From assembly GCA_003510795.1 (NCBI GenBank), contig DOKP01000084.1, forward strand, positions 1-33,865: DNA of 33,865 nucleotides. Reading direction: 5' to 3'. The position numbers and the translations under genes are program-made. The notes below the pieces were generated by a model, which made no database searches, was not told the origin of the DNA, and saw only the letters and a program-made list of their open reading frames with translations. The stretch is from Candidatus Moraniibacteriota bacterium (lineage in GTDB: Bacteria; Patescibacteriota; Minisyncoccia; Moranbacterales; UBA9337). Below are positions 14,688 to 24,155 of this stretch, piece after piece. The number at the start of each line of letters is the position of its first letter. The first letter of the stretch is position 1.

Positions 14688-15998
14688 TCATTCTTCTATT
14701 ACTCCCTCTGGCAATGTCAGACTCTTAACTTCTGGCAAAGCAGAGGCACCTATAATTCCCTGCAAATCTCCATACATGCCTGCCGTATTACTCACTACTC
14801 TCTCTATCTCCTGTTCCCTTTTCTTCCAAATCCTTTGAATAGCTCTTTTTTCTGAATCTAAATCACTTTTCATTCCAGTAAAAGCCAACACGATATTTTC
14901 AATTCTATTTTTAAATTGACTACCTGCTAAATACTCATAAAGCATTTCCATCTTTTCATTCTTACCTAAAGAAGATTGTTTTACCTGAAATACATCATAT
15001 AATGCCAATCTAAGAGCTGAAATGAGTGGTAAGGCATGAGTGTATTCGCAAACCCACACACCATCAACATTGGCAAAATAATTAACACCTTCTGGCATAA
15101 TCCTACTGACCAAAATGCACACATCCGCCTTCGCTATTCCCTGGTCTTCTTTTGCTTTTTTTAGCCAATCATTACTCCAATTTTTAGTATTCTTAGATTC
15201 CCACAAAACTTTACCGCACTTTATTCCAAATTGTGAGTTAACTGTTTGTATCAAGTCACCGCCCCTTATTCCAGTTGGGACATCCTCGATGATATCGATG
15301 GGGAAATTATTTTTTATCATTTGCATCAATTCATTTTCTTGGACATCTCCTTGAATTTGCATTGAGCCCTGCTCACTTTTTCTTTTTAAATCTTCAATGG
15401 TTTTTCTCATTTGTTCCATTTGCTTTTCTTTCTCTAATAGCTTCATTCTATGGCTTTCATCTGCCTCCTTTTTAACCTCTTCTGTTATTTTCTCACGCTC
15501 TTCATCCATTTTTCTTTGGAGCTCCAAATCAAGATTCTTCTTTTGAACTTCAACATCTCTCATTTTTTTTCTTAACTCAAGCTCCTTCTGTTCAGCTTTT
15601 TCTAATTTCTCTCCCTGCTCCTTGTTTTGATTTTCTAAATCCTTCAATTTCAAAGCTACATCTTCTTGAATTTTTTGCTCTGCCTTTTTTATTAATTCAC
15701 CTTTCTCCTTTTCAACCTCATGAGCAATTTTATTTTTTAGCCCCTCTCTTTCTTCTTCTAATTTACTTCGCTCTTCATCAGTTCTTTTTTTGACCTCATC
15801 TTCAATAGATTGCTTATCACTCTCTACTTTTTTCTTTTCTTTATTCAAATCTTCCTTTTCTTTTGTTATCTCATCAAGTATTTTTCTATTATCCTCATCT
15901 AGCTGACTTTTCACTTTCTCCTCAATTTGAGCAGAAAGAGTTTCGGTTAATGGAATTTTAGTTTTACATTTAGGGCAAACTATTGCTTGTTCTGTCAT
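14688..15998 (-). CDS. DUF2130 protein with long coiled coil
   Basis: The 436-aa protein begins with one CPKC knuckle (residues 9-12), followed by a very charged coiled coil of about 190 residues (25-215). The DUF2130 core (about 225-405) has LIQTVNSQFGIKCGKVLWESKNTKNW split over its first 30 residues, then WLKKAKEDQ, KADVCILVS and GVWVC. The K-x-L-W-E-S-K-N-T pattern resembles a PD-(D/E)XK-like active site, so a nuclease role is possible but unproven. DUF2130 proteins are widespread in bacteria, often next to mobile or defence genes. Confidence 0.85.
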   Translation of the reverse strand: MTEQAIVCPKCKTKIPLTETLSAQIEEKVKSQLDEDNRKILDEITKEKEDLNKEKKKVESDKQSIEDEVKKRTDEERSKLEEEREGLKNKIAHEVEKEKGELIKKAEQKIQEDVALKLKDLENQNKEQGEKLEKAEQKELELRKKMRDVEVQKKNLDLELQRKMDEEREKITEEVKKEADESHRMKLLEKEKQMEQMRKTIEDLKRKSEQGSMQIQGDVQENELMQMIKNNFPIDIIEDVPTGIRGGDLIQTVNSQFGIKCGKVLWESKNTKNWSNDWLKKAKEDQGIAKADVCILVSRIMPEGVNYFANVDGVWVCEYTHALPLISALRLALYDVFQVKQSSLGKNEKMEMLYEYLAGSQFKNRIENIVLAFTGMKSDLDSEKRAIQRIWKKREQEIERVVSNTAGMYGDLQGIIGASALPEVKSLTLPEGVIEE

Positions 15999-16048
15999 AT
16001 TTTTTACAAATTAAAAATTAACTCATAATCTCAAATAATTTTATTTCT

Positions 16049-16345
16049 TTAAAGATGTTTTTTGGCTACAGCAAATAATGCTCTCTCGATAATTGGAACT
16101 ATAACCAGGTTGCCAGTAATAAAGCCAATCACCAAGAGCATCAGTAACAATTTCCAGTTATAAAAAATAAGAAACAATGCTAGACCGAAAAATGACAACA
16201 CTGCGATATTTAACAAAAATTCAATAATGATATTTTTGTATATGAGAGGAATTTCTCCTATGCCCGCCTTTGCATATCTGCCATGTATCATCATAAGTCC
16301 CAGTAATAACAAAAAAGCGATTGAAATAAATATGTTAGTAATCAT
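16049..16345 (-). CDS. Small integral membrane protein
   Basis: The 98-aa product has three predicted transmembrane helices (about residues 3-20, 43-63 and 68-90) joined by short loops. It lacks a recognised family. It sits within the island operon between the GIY-YIG and DUF2130 genes, and might anchor a neighbouring complex to the membrane. Confidence 0.6.
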   Translation of the reverse strand: MITNIFISIAFLLLLGLMMIHGRYAKAGIGEIPLIYKNIIIEFLLNIAVLSFFGLALFLIFYNWKLLLMLLVIGFITGNLVIVPIIERALFAVAKKHL

Positions 16346-16373
16346 ATGATTATTCTCTAATTATATATACTAT

Positions 16374-17225
16374 CTATTCTCCTTTTTCCAACTCTGCTAA
16401 ACTTTTTCCATTTTCATCTTTCCATTTGTCCCGTCCAGTGTTAGCATAACTTAATATAATATTTGAAGCGGAACTTGGACTGTTGAAAATATAATCCCTT
16501 ATAAATACATAGCTATTTTTGTTTACCGAATCCAGTTCAATAATTTTCTCTTCAATTAAAAAATTCTTCATTTTTTTGCTGCTTGCCAATGTCGGTTCCG
16601 AAATAGAAGCAGTTGAGCCTTGTAACACTTCAAACCCCCCATCCACCTGTCTTCCCTTAGCATATACTCCAGCTCCTTTGCAAAATAATATGTCGCCTGA
16701 AGGTTCATTTTTTTCATTCACTTTTTCTCCATTTAAAATTGGCGAAAGTATCGGATAACCCAGGGCCGACATTAAAATTGAAAGATTGGAAAGATATTCA
16801 TTGGCTTCCGCTTCTTCTGCTTCGTTTAATTTTCTTGGTTTAGCATTGTTTTTATTTTCCAAAACACATCTCTTTTCCTTAACTGCCATTTCCAAACATT
16901 TATTTTCCAGATACTCAATGTTACCGCCAAAAAAAGCGATAACTATTTGCCAAAAATCCTTTTTATAATCGTGGTCAGTCAATCGTTCTTTCAAATTATT
17001 GGCTTTGCCTATATACACACGATGGAGTCCGCTTTCTTCTGGTTCGAGTGACAGAAGAAAATATACTGCTGGACTAAAAAATTCTTCTCGGCTAAAAAAC
17101 TCCCTTAACTTGTTTCTGGGGACTGAAACAGCTTTACCGCTCCAATTACTTATCTCAATGGTTTTCATCCCCATCGGATTTCCTTCAGCTAAAAAAATCT
17201 TTATTGTTTTTGGTGTGCTTAGCAT
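16374..17225 (-). CDS. GIY-YIG nuclease-family protein with C-terminal DUF4357
   Basis: The ATG at 17225 is preferred to an in-frame upstream start that overlaps the zinc-ribbon gene. The 283-aa product has a GIY-YIG fold (about residues 50-125): VYFLL in place of GIY, VYIG (70-73), K74, R81 and E107 of the active site. A DUF4357-type region follows (about residues 190-280; FCKGAGVYAKGRQVDGGFEV, then YVFIRDYIFNSPSSASNIIL). GIY-YIG domains cleave DNA, and this domain pair is found in restriction-like or repair proteins. It is 4 nt from the zinc-ribbon gene. Confidence 0.85.
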   Translation of the reverse strand: MLSTPKTIKIFLAEGNPMGMKTIEISNWSGKAVSVPRNKLREFFSREEFFSPAVYFLLSLEPEESGLHRVYIGKANNLKERLTDHDYKKDFWQIVIAFFGGNIEYLENKCLEMAVKEKRCVLENKNNAKPRKLNEAEEAEANEYLSNLSILMSALGYPILSPILNGEKVNEKNEPSGDILFCKGAGVYAKGRQVDGGFEVLQGSTASISEPTLASSKKMKNFLIEEKIIELDSVNKNSYVFIRDYIFNSPSSASNIILSYANTGRDKWKDENGKSLAELEKGE

Positions 17226-17229
17226 AGTT

Positions 17230-17448
17230 TTAATTATTTTTCGTGACCGAATATGGAACAACTATAATCATTTTTTCGCATCTCGGACAAGATAAATCAA
17301 AATTAATTGTTGATTCTTCGTCGTAGTCTTCTCTTAAAGCATCTTTCGGCAACCCACCCCAGGGGCAAACGGGACATTTAATTATTTCGTTCTTATCATA
17401 TTCTTCATATGGGACGACTTTTGCTTGAACATCTTTTTCTTCAAACAT
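17230..17448 (-). CDS. Small zinc-ribbon protein
   Basis: The 72-aa product has two CxxC knuckles (CPVC at 25-28 and CPRC at 54-57) that form one zinc ribbon. The N-terminus is acidic. It immediately precedes the GIY-YIG gene (4-nt gap), so it may be an accessory DNA-recognition subunit. It has no further recognisable motif. Confidence 0.65.
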   Translation of the reverse strand: MFEEKDVQAKVVPYEEYDKNEIIKCPVCPWGGLPKDALREDYDEESTINFDLSCPRCEKMIIVVPYSVTKNN

Positions 17449-17488
17449 ATGTTTATCATTAAAACTATTTTTAAAATTTAAATCATAA

Positions 17489-18160
17489 TTAATAATTACT
17501 AATTATTTTTACATCTTGACCAATTTCCACTATTTCTGAACTTTCTGGAGCACTGCTTCTATAAATCTTTGCATATTCGTCACTAGTCTCCTTGGCTAAT
17601 TCTACAACCCTTTCCAAGTAATCAACGCTACTATCTCTTTCAATATAAAATATATTTTTGCCATTATTCAAGGCTTCTTTGATTTTTATCTCCACATCTT
17701 CATATGATAAATTTTCAGTTATGGAAGTCTCTGGCTCATACTTCAGATCATTTGCAATGTGCGGAGTTATAACTGCAAATCCTGCTGGGGGGAATTGTTC
17801 CAAAATCAATCTAAAGCGGTCATCCCGAAGTGAATTATCCAAAACATAAAAAATACGAATTCCTCGTTGGCTCATTTCCCAAAATAATCTATGCAAAACA
17901 ATTGATATGTATCCATTTGTATGGACTCCCACCTCATTCCATTTCATAGCAGACCTGTAAAGTTGGTCAGTCATCTCTGCTATAAGTTTTTTATTTTCAA
18001 CAGCATCGTTACTTAAATTTGCGACAACATCTTTAGAAAATTTCTCCAAAGATTCGGCAATCTCCATTGCTTCTTCTGGGCTTGAATTTTTCATGTTACC
18101 AATGAATTCATCCATATTTAAGATTAAATCCATCACATTTTTTGGTTCAATTTTATTCAT
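17489..18160 (-). CDS. Hypothetical protein, unrecognised family
   Basis: The 223-aa soluble protein has an N-terminal helical region (residues 1-80) and a mixed alpha/beta C-terminal part. Segments such as GIRIFYVLDNSLRDDRFRLI and KNIFYIERDSSVDYLERVV suggest Rossmann-like strand-helix units. I find no catalytic signature. It starts 19 nt after res and precedes the zinc-ribbon and GIY-YIG genes, so it is placed as a late gene of the Type III locus operon. It could be a regulator or accessory of that system. Confidence 0.55.
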   Translation of the reverse strand: MNKIEPKNVMDLILNMDEFIGNMKNSSPEEAMEIAESLEKFSKDVVANLSNDAVENKKLIAEMTDQLYRSAMKWNEVGVHTNGYISIVLHRLFWEMSQRGIRIFYVLDNSLRDDRFRLILEQFPPAGFAVITPHIANDLKYEPETSITENLSYEDVEIKIKEALNNGKNIFYIERDSSVDYLERVVELAKETSDEYAKIYRSSAPESSEIVEIGQDVKIISNY

Positions 18161-18179
18161 TATGATATATTAAAAAAAA

Positions 18180-20924
18180 TTAACTCATAATCTCAAGTAC
18201 CTTTTCAACTCTTTTAAATTTAACGTCATTCAATTGTTTGAAATGTTTCTCTCCACAATAAATCTTCTGCTCCTCACTTTTTCTAAGTTCTCCTTTTGAT
18301 TTTGTTTCCGCTACAAAGTAAATCTTTTTATCATTTTCCAATACTATCGCCCAGTCTGGATTATATGAACCAATTGGTGTTTGAATCTTAAACCAATAAG
18401 GTAATTTAAAATAAAATTTAACTTCTTCAATTGACTCTAAATCCTTAGCAAACTGACCTTCTACACTGGAATGGGAATCTACTATGATATGGTCGTAAAG
18501 TGTTTTTTCTTCATTTTGAACCTTAACTACATTATCTAGATAGCTATGCAATTCATCATTTTCAAATAACTCCATCGCATAAAAACTATTTTCACCTTTC
18601 AATTTCTCGTATTTAATACCATCAATCATTAATTTTTCCAGTCCTTGTTTGATAATATTAGTAGCAAAATCCATAAACTGCTGTGGATTTTTATCTATCT
18701 CGTTACCCTTGCCCGACTCCTGAATAATTTTTAATATCGTATCTTTAGTAAGTTTTGTTTTATTTTGAATATAGCCTAAAATATCTGGAATCATTTTATT
18801 ATTCGTACCATATTCTATTTTCTTCTCACTCACGCTGGAAAGCATAGTCGTAACGCCTTCACTTGTAATGCCGACCTTCGCCTTAAGACTGACAATTTTT
18901 GGAGCGATTATGTCTACTTTAGCAAGCTCTGCTCCAACTAACTTAACCAGCTCTTCAGTTTTGTACTCCACTCGATATTGTGTCTTGTGTTTTATTTTTT
19001 CCCATAGCTCTTTAAAATTTTCATTTAGTTTATATGCTTTTGTAAGCCTTACTTTCACTTCTCTTCTCTTATTTTTAATCCGTCCACCAAACTCAACACT
19101 GCAATCATCCTCAATTTCAGTCTGAAGTTTTTTGGCAAAATCCTCATATCTCTCATTGGCAATAACAGTTAACACATTTATGTTATCATCAAAGATTCTT
19201 TGTCCATCTTGATTAACAGGGAGACGAAGTCCTCTTCCTATTTCTTGACGTTTTTTAATTTCGCTTTGTGTTTCGTTAAGTGTGCAAATTTGAAACACAT
19301 TAGGATTATCCCATCCCTCACGAAGAGCAGAATGTGAAAAGATAAAGCGAAGTGGCTCTTTGGCTGATAATAATCGTTCTTTATCTTTCATAATCAACGA
19401 ATATGTATCATTATCCAAAATACTATCACCTTTCGTATCTTTTAATTGTCCTTTTTTGTCTTGTGAAAAATATCCGCCATGTACTTCTTCAGCTGAATTG
19501 AAAGTTATGCCAGCAAAAATAGGATTAACTTTTACCTCATTAAATATCTCTTCAAACCACTCGGCAATCTTTCCCTTTTTAACTATGCTATCTGCATACT
19601 CTCTGTAATTTGCTACTCTATCGATAAAAAATAATGATAGTACCTTTATGCCCTTATCTTTAAGCCTCTTTTCTTTTTCGAAATGATTAACGATAGTCTG
19701 CCTTATTTGAAGCTTCATTATGTCTTCCTTGAATCCTCCCCAGCTTTCACCCACAAAGATTGTTTTTCCATTGGAAAATGTAATTGACTGAGCTGTTATA
19801 TCTACCGCGTCAACGACATAATCTTTATATATTTCTCGCTCACCTGATAGCTTATGTAAATCACACTCAGTTCTGGTTCTAGATGATTTTTTGATAGTTA
19901 CAGTTTTTCTTTTAATTCCAGTCTTTTCATTCACATCAATTTTAAGCTTCACGCAAATAGCATTTTTCTGAGATGCCACTGATTCCAACTCTATATAAGG
20001 ATCATTTTGATTGTTTTCCTCTAAAACCGAATCCACTTCAATCTTTTTTACCAATCCCAAATCATAAGCTCTTACTGGGTCTAATTTATAAATTAAATTA
20101 TAATGATGTTTGTGTGTAGCTGAATAACGAAGAGTACAAAGAGGATGAAGATTGGCAATTGCTCGCTTTCTGATTTCCGTTTCCATATTTTGCGGTTCAT
20201 CCACAATTACAATAGGCTTTACTGCTTGGATATATTCTATCGGCACGCCCCAATCACTTTTTTGATATATAATATTGCCTTTCTTCTTCTCTTGGCTAAA
20301 TTTAGCAAAAGAATCAATATTAATAACCACTATTTGAATTGAGTTGTTTGTAGCAAAGTTTTTAAGCAATCCCCTCTTTTTAGGGTCATATACATAAAAG
20401 TCCATTTCTGGATTATCATAAAGAACATTAAAATGCTCCTTAGTAATTTCTAAGTTTTTTATAACACCTTCTTTGATGGCAATGCTGGGAACAACGATAA
20501 TAAATTTTTTAAATCCGTATTTTTTATTTAACTCATGAATGGTTCGTAAGTATACATAAGTCTTTCCAGTTCCAGTTTCCATTTCAATCGAAAAATTTAA
20601 ACCATCTTTGAGTTTTTGCGAAGATTCACCATATCTTCTTTCTCCATATTTAAAAGTTCCAAATCTAGTGCTTAAGTTTTCAATGTCGGACTTTTCTAAT
20701 TTATTTTGCTCTTGAATTCTGTGAAGATTTTTAATTATTTCAGCTTCCTTAACTAACAAATTATTCCCTACTACAAATCCGCCATCGATAATCATCTGAC
20801 CGCTATCTCTTTTTATCTCCAATTCAAAATCTCCCTTGCTTAGAGGTTGACCATTAAATAAACCCACAACTGAGTTTATCGCGTCTATTTGGTATTGTTG
20901 ATTTGAATCAAATTGTAGCTTCAT
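18180..20924 (-). CDS. res: Type III restriction enzyme, Res subunit (helicase-nuclease)
   Basis: The 914-aa protein has superfamily 2 helicase motifs: Walker A METGTGKTY (about residues 115-123), the DEAH-type box VDEPQNME, motif III RYSATH, and motif VI QEIGRGLRLPV after LREGWDNPN. A C-terminal PD-(D/E)XK nuclease site follows: PDWAIVLENDKKIYFVAETK within about 45 residues of the end. With Mod it would form a Type III restriction enzyme that uses ATP to communicate between two inversely oriented sites before cutting. It lies 6 nt after the PIN-domain gene and shows no sign of truncation. Confidence 0.93.
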   Translation of the reverse strand: MKLQFDSNQQYQIDAINSVVGLFNGQPLSKGDFELEIKRDSGQMIIDGGFVVGNNLLVKEAEIIKNLHRIQEQNKLEKSDIENLSTRFGTFKYGERRYGESSQKLKDGLNFSIEMETGTGKTYVYLRTIHELNKKYGFKKFIIVVPSIAIKEGVIKNLEITKEHFNVLYDNPEMDFYVYDPKKRGLLKNFATNNSIQIVVINIDSFAKFSQEKKKGNIIYQKSDWGVPIEYIQAVKPIVIVDEPQNMETEIRKRAIANLHPLCTLRYSATHKHHYNLIYKLDPVRAYDLGLVKKIEVDSVLEENNQNDPYIELESVASQKNAICVKLKIDVNEKTGIKRKTVTIKKSSRTRTECDLHKLSGEREIYKDYVVDAVDITAQSITFSNGKTIFVGESWGGFKEDIMKLQIRQTIVNHFEKEKRLKDKGIKVLSLFFIDRVANYREYADSIVKKGKIAEWFEEIFNEVKVNPIFAGITFNSAEEVHGGYFSQDKKGQLKDTKGDSILDNDTYSLIMKDKERLLSAKEPLRFIFSHSALREGWDNPNVFQICTLNETQSEIKKRQEIGRGLRLPVNQDGQRIFDDNINVLTVIANERYEDFAKKLQTEIEDDCSVEFGGRIKNKRREVKVRLTKAYKLNENFKELWEKIKHKTQYRVEYKTEELVKLVGAELAKVDIIAPKIVSLKAKVGITSEGVTTMLSSVSEKKIEYGTNNKMIPDILGYIQNKTKLTKDTILKIIQESGKGNEIDKNPQQFMDFATNIIKQGLEKLMIDGIKYEKLKGENSFYAMELFENDELHSYLDNVVKVQNEEKTLYDHIIVDSHSSVEGQFAKDLESIEEVKFYFKLPYWFKIQTPIGSYNPDWAIVLENDKKIYFVAETKSKGELRKSEEQKIYCGEKHFKQLNDVKFKRVEKVLEIMS

Positions 20925-20930
20925 AGAAGT

Positions 20931-21938
20931 CTATCTCAAAATTGTTATTTTTCTATCTAAATTAAGTTTTGGCTTCTTTGTTTTTTTATCTATTATTAAT
21001 TCTATATTTTCTGATATCCAGCCAGATTCTATTTCCTCCTCAAAACTTGATATTTTAGATAAATTTTCAAATCCTCGTTTGTACTCTATTTTCATACCTA
21101 GTGCTATTCCCAATTCTATAAAAATAAGATAAGATTCTTCCGTTTCATCATAAATATAAAAGTTTTCAATATCTATAAAATCTATATCAAAATCGATGAC
21201 TTCATATTCATCATATTTAGTACCACAATCGCTATCAGTATTCTTATCAAACACATCGTTTGCTATTAATTCGTAAATATGGTTACGGACAGCGTCACTT
21301 TCAATAAAAGTGTCAAGATACTCTCCATCTAAAAATTCAAGCTTTTTTCCATGCATTGATAAAAATTCTTCCAGAGAATTAAAAAACTCTATTGATAATT
21401 CTCTAGATTTTAAGTCAGCCAAAAGCTCCTCTTTGAGAACTGAACTTCCAAAAGCTTTCTTGTCGTTAGAAATAAAACAAATTTTCTCACTCTTCGGAAT
21501 ACTCTTAGCTATTTCCAAAACTGCAAACCATATTAATGAATCCCTAAAGCCTCTACCAGTGGAGTCAAAAGGGGTTTCTTTTTTAATAGCTCTCTTTATT
21601 ATCTCAGGATAAGAAATGTCTAATTTTTCCAAAGCCACTTCATCTATAATATCCTTATATATATTTATATGATTTTCTATATATTTTTCAAACTCTTTAA
21701 TAAAGCTTGAGCTATCAATAAAATTTGGTTTTCTAGCAAAAACTTTTACAGAAGAATTATGAGCTAGAACAAATTTTCCAACTTCTTCTTTATATTTTTG
21801 CAACAACTCATCTTTAACAACGGAAATTAAAAATAACTTAGAGCTAGTTTTTGGCAAGTAATCGAACAAACCAATAAACTTAGGAGAATTAAAAAAGTAA
21901 TTGTTGTAATATATATTTGTATCTAAAATCACATTCAT
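20931..21938 (-). CDS. PIN-domain protein (DUF4935-like) between mod and res
   Basis: The ATG at 21938 starts a 335-aa protein that opens with the PIN signature VILDTNIYYNN (Asp6). The later acidic region FDSTGRGFRDSLIWFAVL and ICFISNDKKAFG matches the DUF4935 branch of PIN nucleases. PIN domains are metal-dependent RNases or nucleases, best known as VapC toxins. The C-terminal 140 residues are unusually acidic (a run of DFDIDFIDIE and EEEIESG) and end LIIDKKTKKPKLNLDRKITI. It fits between mod and res with gaps of 99 and 6 nt, so it is part of the Type III locus rather than a separate unit. Confidence 0.8.
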   Translation of the reverse strand: MNVILDTNIYYNNYFFNSPKFIGLFDYLPKTSSKLFLISVVKDELLQKYKEEVGKFVLAHNSSVKVFARKPNFIDSSSFIKEFEKYIENHINIYKDIIDEVALEKLDISYPEIIKRAIKKETPFDSTGRGFRDSLIWFAVLEIAKSIPKSEKICFISNDKKAFGSSVLKEELLADLKSRELSIEFFNSLEEFLSMHGKKLEFLDGEYLDTFIESDAVRNHIYELIANDVFDKNTDSDCGTKYDEYEVIDFDIDFIDIENFYIYDETEESYLIFIELGIALGMKIEYKRGFENLSKISSFEEEIESGWISENIELIIDKKTKKPKLNLDRKITILR

Positions 21939-22037
21939 AATAATATTGAGTATATTCAATAAATAATTTAATCAGGCTAAACTAATAGTTTTCGTTCTTC
22001 CCTAAAACAGTTAAAATTCTTACTTGTAAACATGTTT

Positions 22038-23948
22038 TTATATAACTTTAAAATCAATCTTCTCCTGCTCCATCTGGAGGGAAATATTGGTTTTAAGCTG
22101 GTCATTATTTTGAAAACACCCATCTAGACAGATAAACTTTTCTGGTTTTGATTTTTGAATTTCCTCTGCCATCTCTTCAGTTATTTTTTTCCCAAGATAC
22201 ACGATTAGTTTTCCACCGTCCAATAAGTAATATTTATCATCTGCGAATTTTTTTTCTTCAATTGAGATATTCAAGTCTAATCCGCTTTTTAGAATTAACT
22301 CAAATAAGATATTTTCTTCTTTACTTCCACTCTTAATATTATCTACAAAATCCGCCATATTGCCTAATAGACTTTCAGAATTTTCAAATTTACCCTGCCA
22401 AATTTTGAAGTTAGATTTATCTAATTTTAAAGACTTGAATCCCAAATCAATATTGCTTTTATTTTCCTTTCCAATTTTATCTCCAGCTCGTCTAATTCTC
22501 TCTTTTCCAATCTCCGCAATATTTTTATATCCTGCTTTATATGCCTCGCTTCCTTCATCACAAAGTTCTGGAAGCTGAACACAAATCCACTTTCTGTCCC
22601 CCTTGTCTTTTGCGTTCTGCTCCATAACTGCGTGGGCGGTAGTTCCAGAGCCAGCAAAAAAATCCGCTATTAAATCAGAGTTTTTGGAAGCAATACTTAT
22701 TAAATGCCGAATTAAATCTGTTGGCTTTGGATATGAAAATGGCATTTCATTATTAAATAATTTCTTTAATTCTTTTTTTCCATCACCTGTCGATGCTATA
22801 TTTACCAACAGTGATGTTGGTATTCTTCCATATGACAATAAATTGCCGTATTCATCTTTAATTATTTCCTCTTTCTTTTCATTTATATATTGTTTATACA
22901 TAACCCTCCATTCTTTTTCACCATTCTCTGGTTCGAAAAAAACTATTCTATTATTTTCAGTTCTCCAATCAAAACGATTCTTATCGCATCTCCACCTGTG
23001 CTCTCTGCCATTTAAAATTGTTCCATCTGGACAAGTTATGTCGTAATGTAATCCGGGCCTATCGCCAATACTAAAGTCATTTAAATTTCTCAGTCGGAAT
23101 TTTCCTCGCGTTTTAATATATTCATCTTCCAATACATAGCCCTTTAACATATCTTGAGATGGTAGTAAGTTGTAGAAAAAACTATTTTCTAAATTTTTAG
23201 TGTAACACAATATATATTCGTGAGTTATTGCTATGTACTTATTGTCATTTTGGGTTCCTGCACCTTTTTGCCATACTAATTGAGCTACAAAATTTTCTTC
23301 TCCAAATATCTCATCCATTATTGTTCTAAGATTTTTCACTTCATTATCATCAATAGACACAAAAATAACCCCATCTTGCTTAAGAAGATTTCTAGCTAAA
23401 AATAATCTCGGATACATCATGTTGAGCCAATTGGAATGATAGTGCCCACTGTCTTTTGCATTTCTTGAGAGCCCATCCACTCGAAGAGTGTTTCCAATAT
23501 CATCTTTTTCTCCAATTGATTCTAAATATTCATCTCTATTCTCTTGAAATTTGTCGTTATAGATAAAATCATTCCCAGTATTGTAAGGTGGGTCTATATA
23601 AATCATCTTTATTTTTCCATAATAAGAACGCTGAAGAACCTTGAGAACTTCAAGGTTATCGCCCTCTATGAAAAGATTTTGTGTCTGGTCAAAATCAAAC
23701 GATTCATCCTTGGCTGGTTTTAATGTTGCGGTAGTTTGCTCCTGAATTACTTTAAAGCAATTATTTTTACCAGCCCAACTCAATCCATATCTTTCATTAC
23801 TATCATCCACTTCCTCACCTAGCGTTTGTTTAAGCTTTTTACAGTCAATCTTTCCTTCTGAAAAAATCTCTGGCAAATCCGATTTAAGAAAGCTTAATAT
23901 TTCTTCTTGTTTATTTAAAGATGAGCCCTCAATCTTATTTTTATCCAT
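22038..23948 (-). CDS. mod: Type III restriction-modification methyltransferase (Mod)
   Basis: The 636-aa protein has the adenine-N6 or cytosine-N4 methyltransferase motifs in beta-class order: the catalytic IDPPYNTGNDF (residues 118-128) first, then the S-adenosylmethionine site DFFAGSGTTAHAVME (about residue 420). The region between should contain the target-recognition domain. Motifs such as YHSNWLNMMYPRL and VIFVSIDDNEV are typical of Type III Mod. It methylates one strand of an asymmetric site and guides Res. Its own promoter lies upstream at 23984-24012. It is complete. Confidence 0.93.
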   Translation of the reverse strand: MDKNKIEGSSLNKQEEILSFLKSDLPEIFSEGKIDCKKLKQTLGEEVDDSNERYGLSWAGKNNCFKVIQEQTTATLKPAKDESFDFDQTQNLFIEGDNLEVLKVLQRSYYGKIKMIYIDPPYNTGNDFIYNDKFQENRDEYLESIGEKDDIGNTLRVDGLSRNAKDSGHYHSNWLNMMYPRLFLARNLLKQDGVIFVSIDDNEVKNLRTIMDEIFGEENFVAQLVWQKGAGTQNDNKYIAITHEYILCYTKNLENSFFYNLLPSQDMLKGYVLEDEYIKTRGKFRLRNLNDFSIGDRPGLHYDITCPDGTILNGREHRWRCDKNRFDWRTENNRIVFFEPENGEKEWRVMYKQYINEKKEEIIKDEYGNLLSYGRIPTSLLVNIASTGDGKKELKKLFNNEMPFSYPKPTDLIRHLISIASKNSDLIADFFAGSGTTAHAVMEQNAKDKGDRKWICVQLPELCDEGSEAYKAGYKNIAEIGKERIRRAGDKIGKENKSNIDLGFKSLKLDKSNFKIWQGKFENSESLLGNMADFVDNIKSGSKEENILFELILKSGLDLNISIEEKKFADDKYYLLDGGKLIVYLGKKITEEMAEEIQKSKPEKFICLDGCFQNNDQLKTNISLQMEQEKIDFKVI

Positions 23949-23983
23949 ATTTTATAATATATATTGTAAATTTATGTATTTTT

Positions 23984-24012
23984 ATAATACCGCCATACAG
24001 CTATAAAGTAAA
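23984..24012 (-). promoter_or_regulatory. Promoter of the Type III locus
   Basis: On the minus strand, TTTACT (24007-24012) and TATTAT (23984-23989) are 17 nt apart, about 36 nt upstream of the mod start. It is likely to drive mod, the PIN gene, res and perhaps further genes, since gaps downstream are short and I see no terminator until about 8 kb. Confidence 0.6.
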
Positions 24013-24071
24013 GAAATTAAGCCTCCAATACGCCAAATTTTAGCTTTTGTGCGATTCTTTGTCGTAATTAG

Positions 24072-24091
24072 TAAAAGCTATATAGCTTTTA
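24072..24091. promoter_or_regulatory. 20-bp perfect palindrome upstream of the Type III locus
   Basis: A perfect 20-bp palindrome whose half site is TAAAAGCTAT lies between the mod promoter and the terminator of the next gene. It is a plausible dimeric regulator-binding site. It could also be a weak hairpin. No regulator is encoded next to it. Confidence 0.55.
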
Positions 24092-24105
24092 CTCTTTTTA
24101 TACAC

Positions 24106-24132
24106 AAACAGCCAGTTTTTAGCTGGCTGTTT
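24106..24132 (-). terminator. Rho-independent terminator of the nuclease/zinc-ribbon membrane operon
   Basis: A 9-bp stem (AACAGCCAG/CTGGCTGTT) with a 7-nt loop lies about 25 nt past the stop of the gene at 24156-25010. The T-tail on the minus strand is short (TTTGTG), but the plus-strand side reads TTTTCATTTT, so it may work in both directions. Confidence 0.7.
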
Positions 24133-24155
24133 TCATTTTCAAATTACATTCATTA

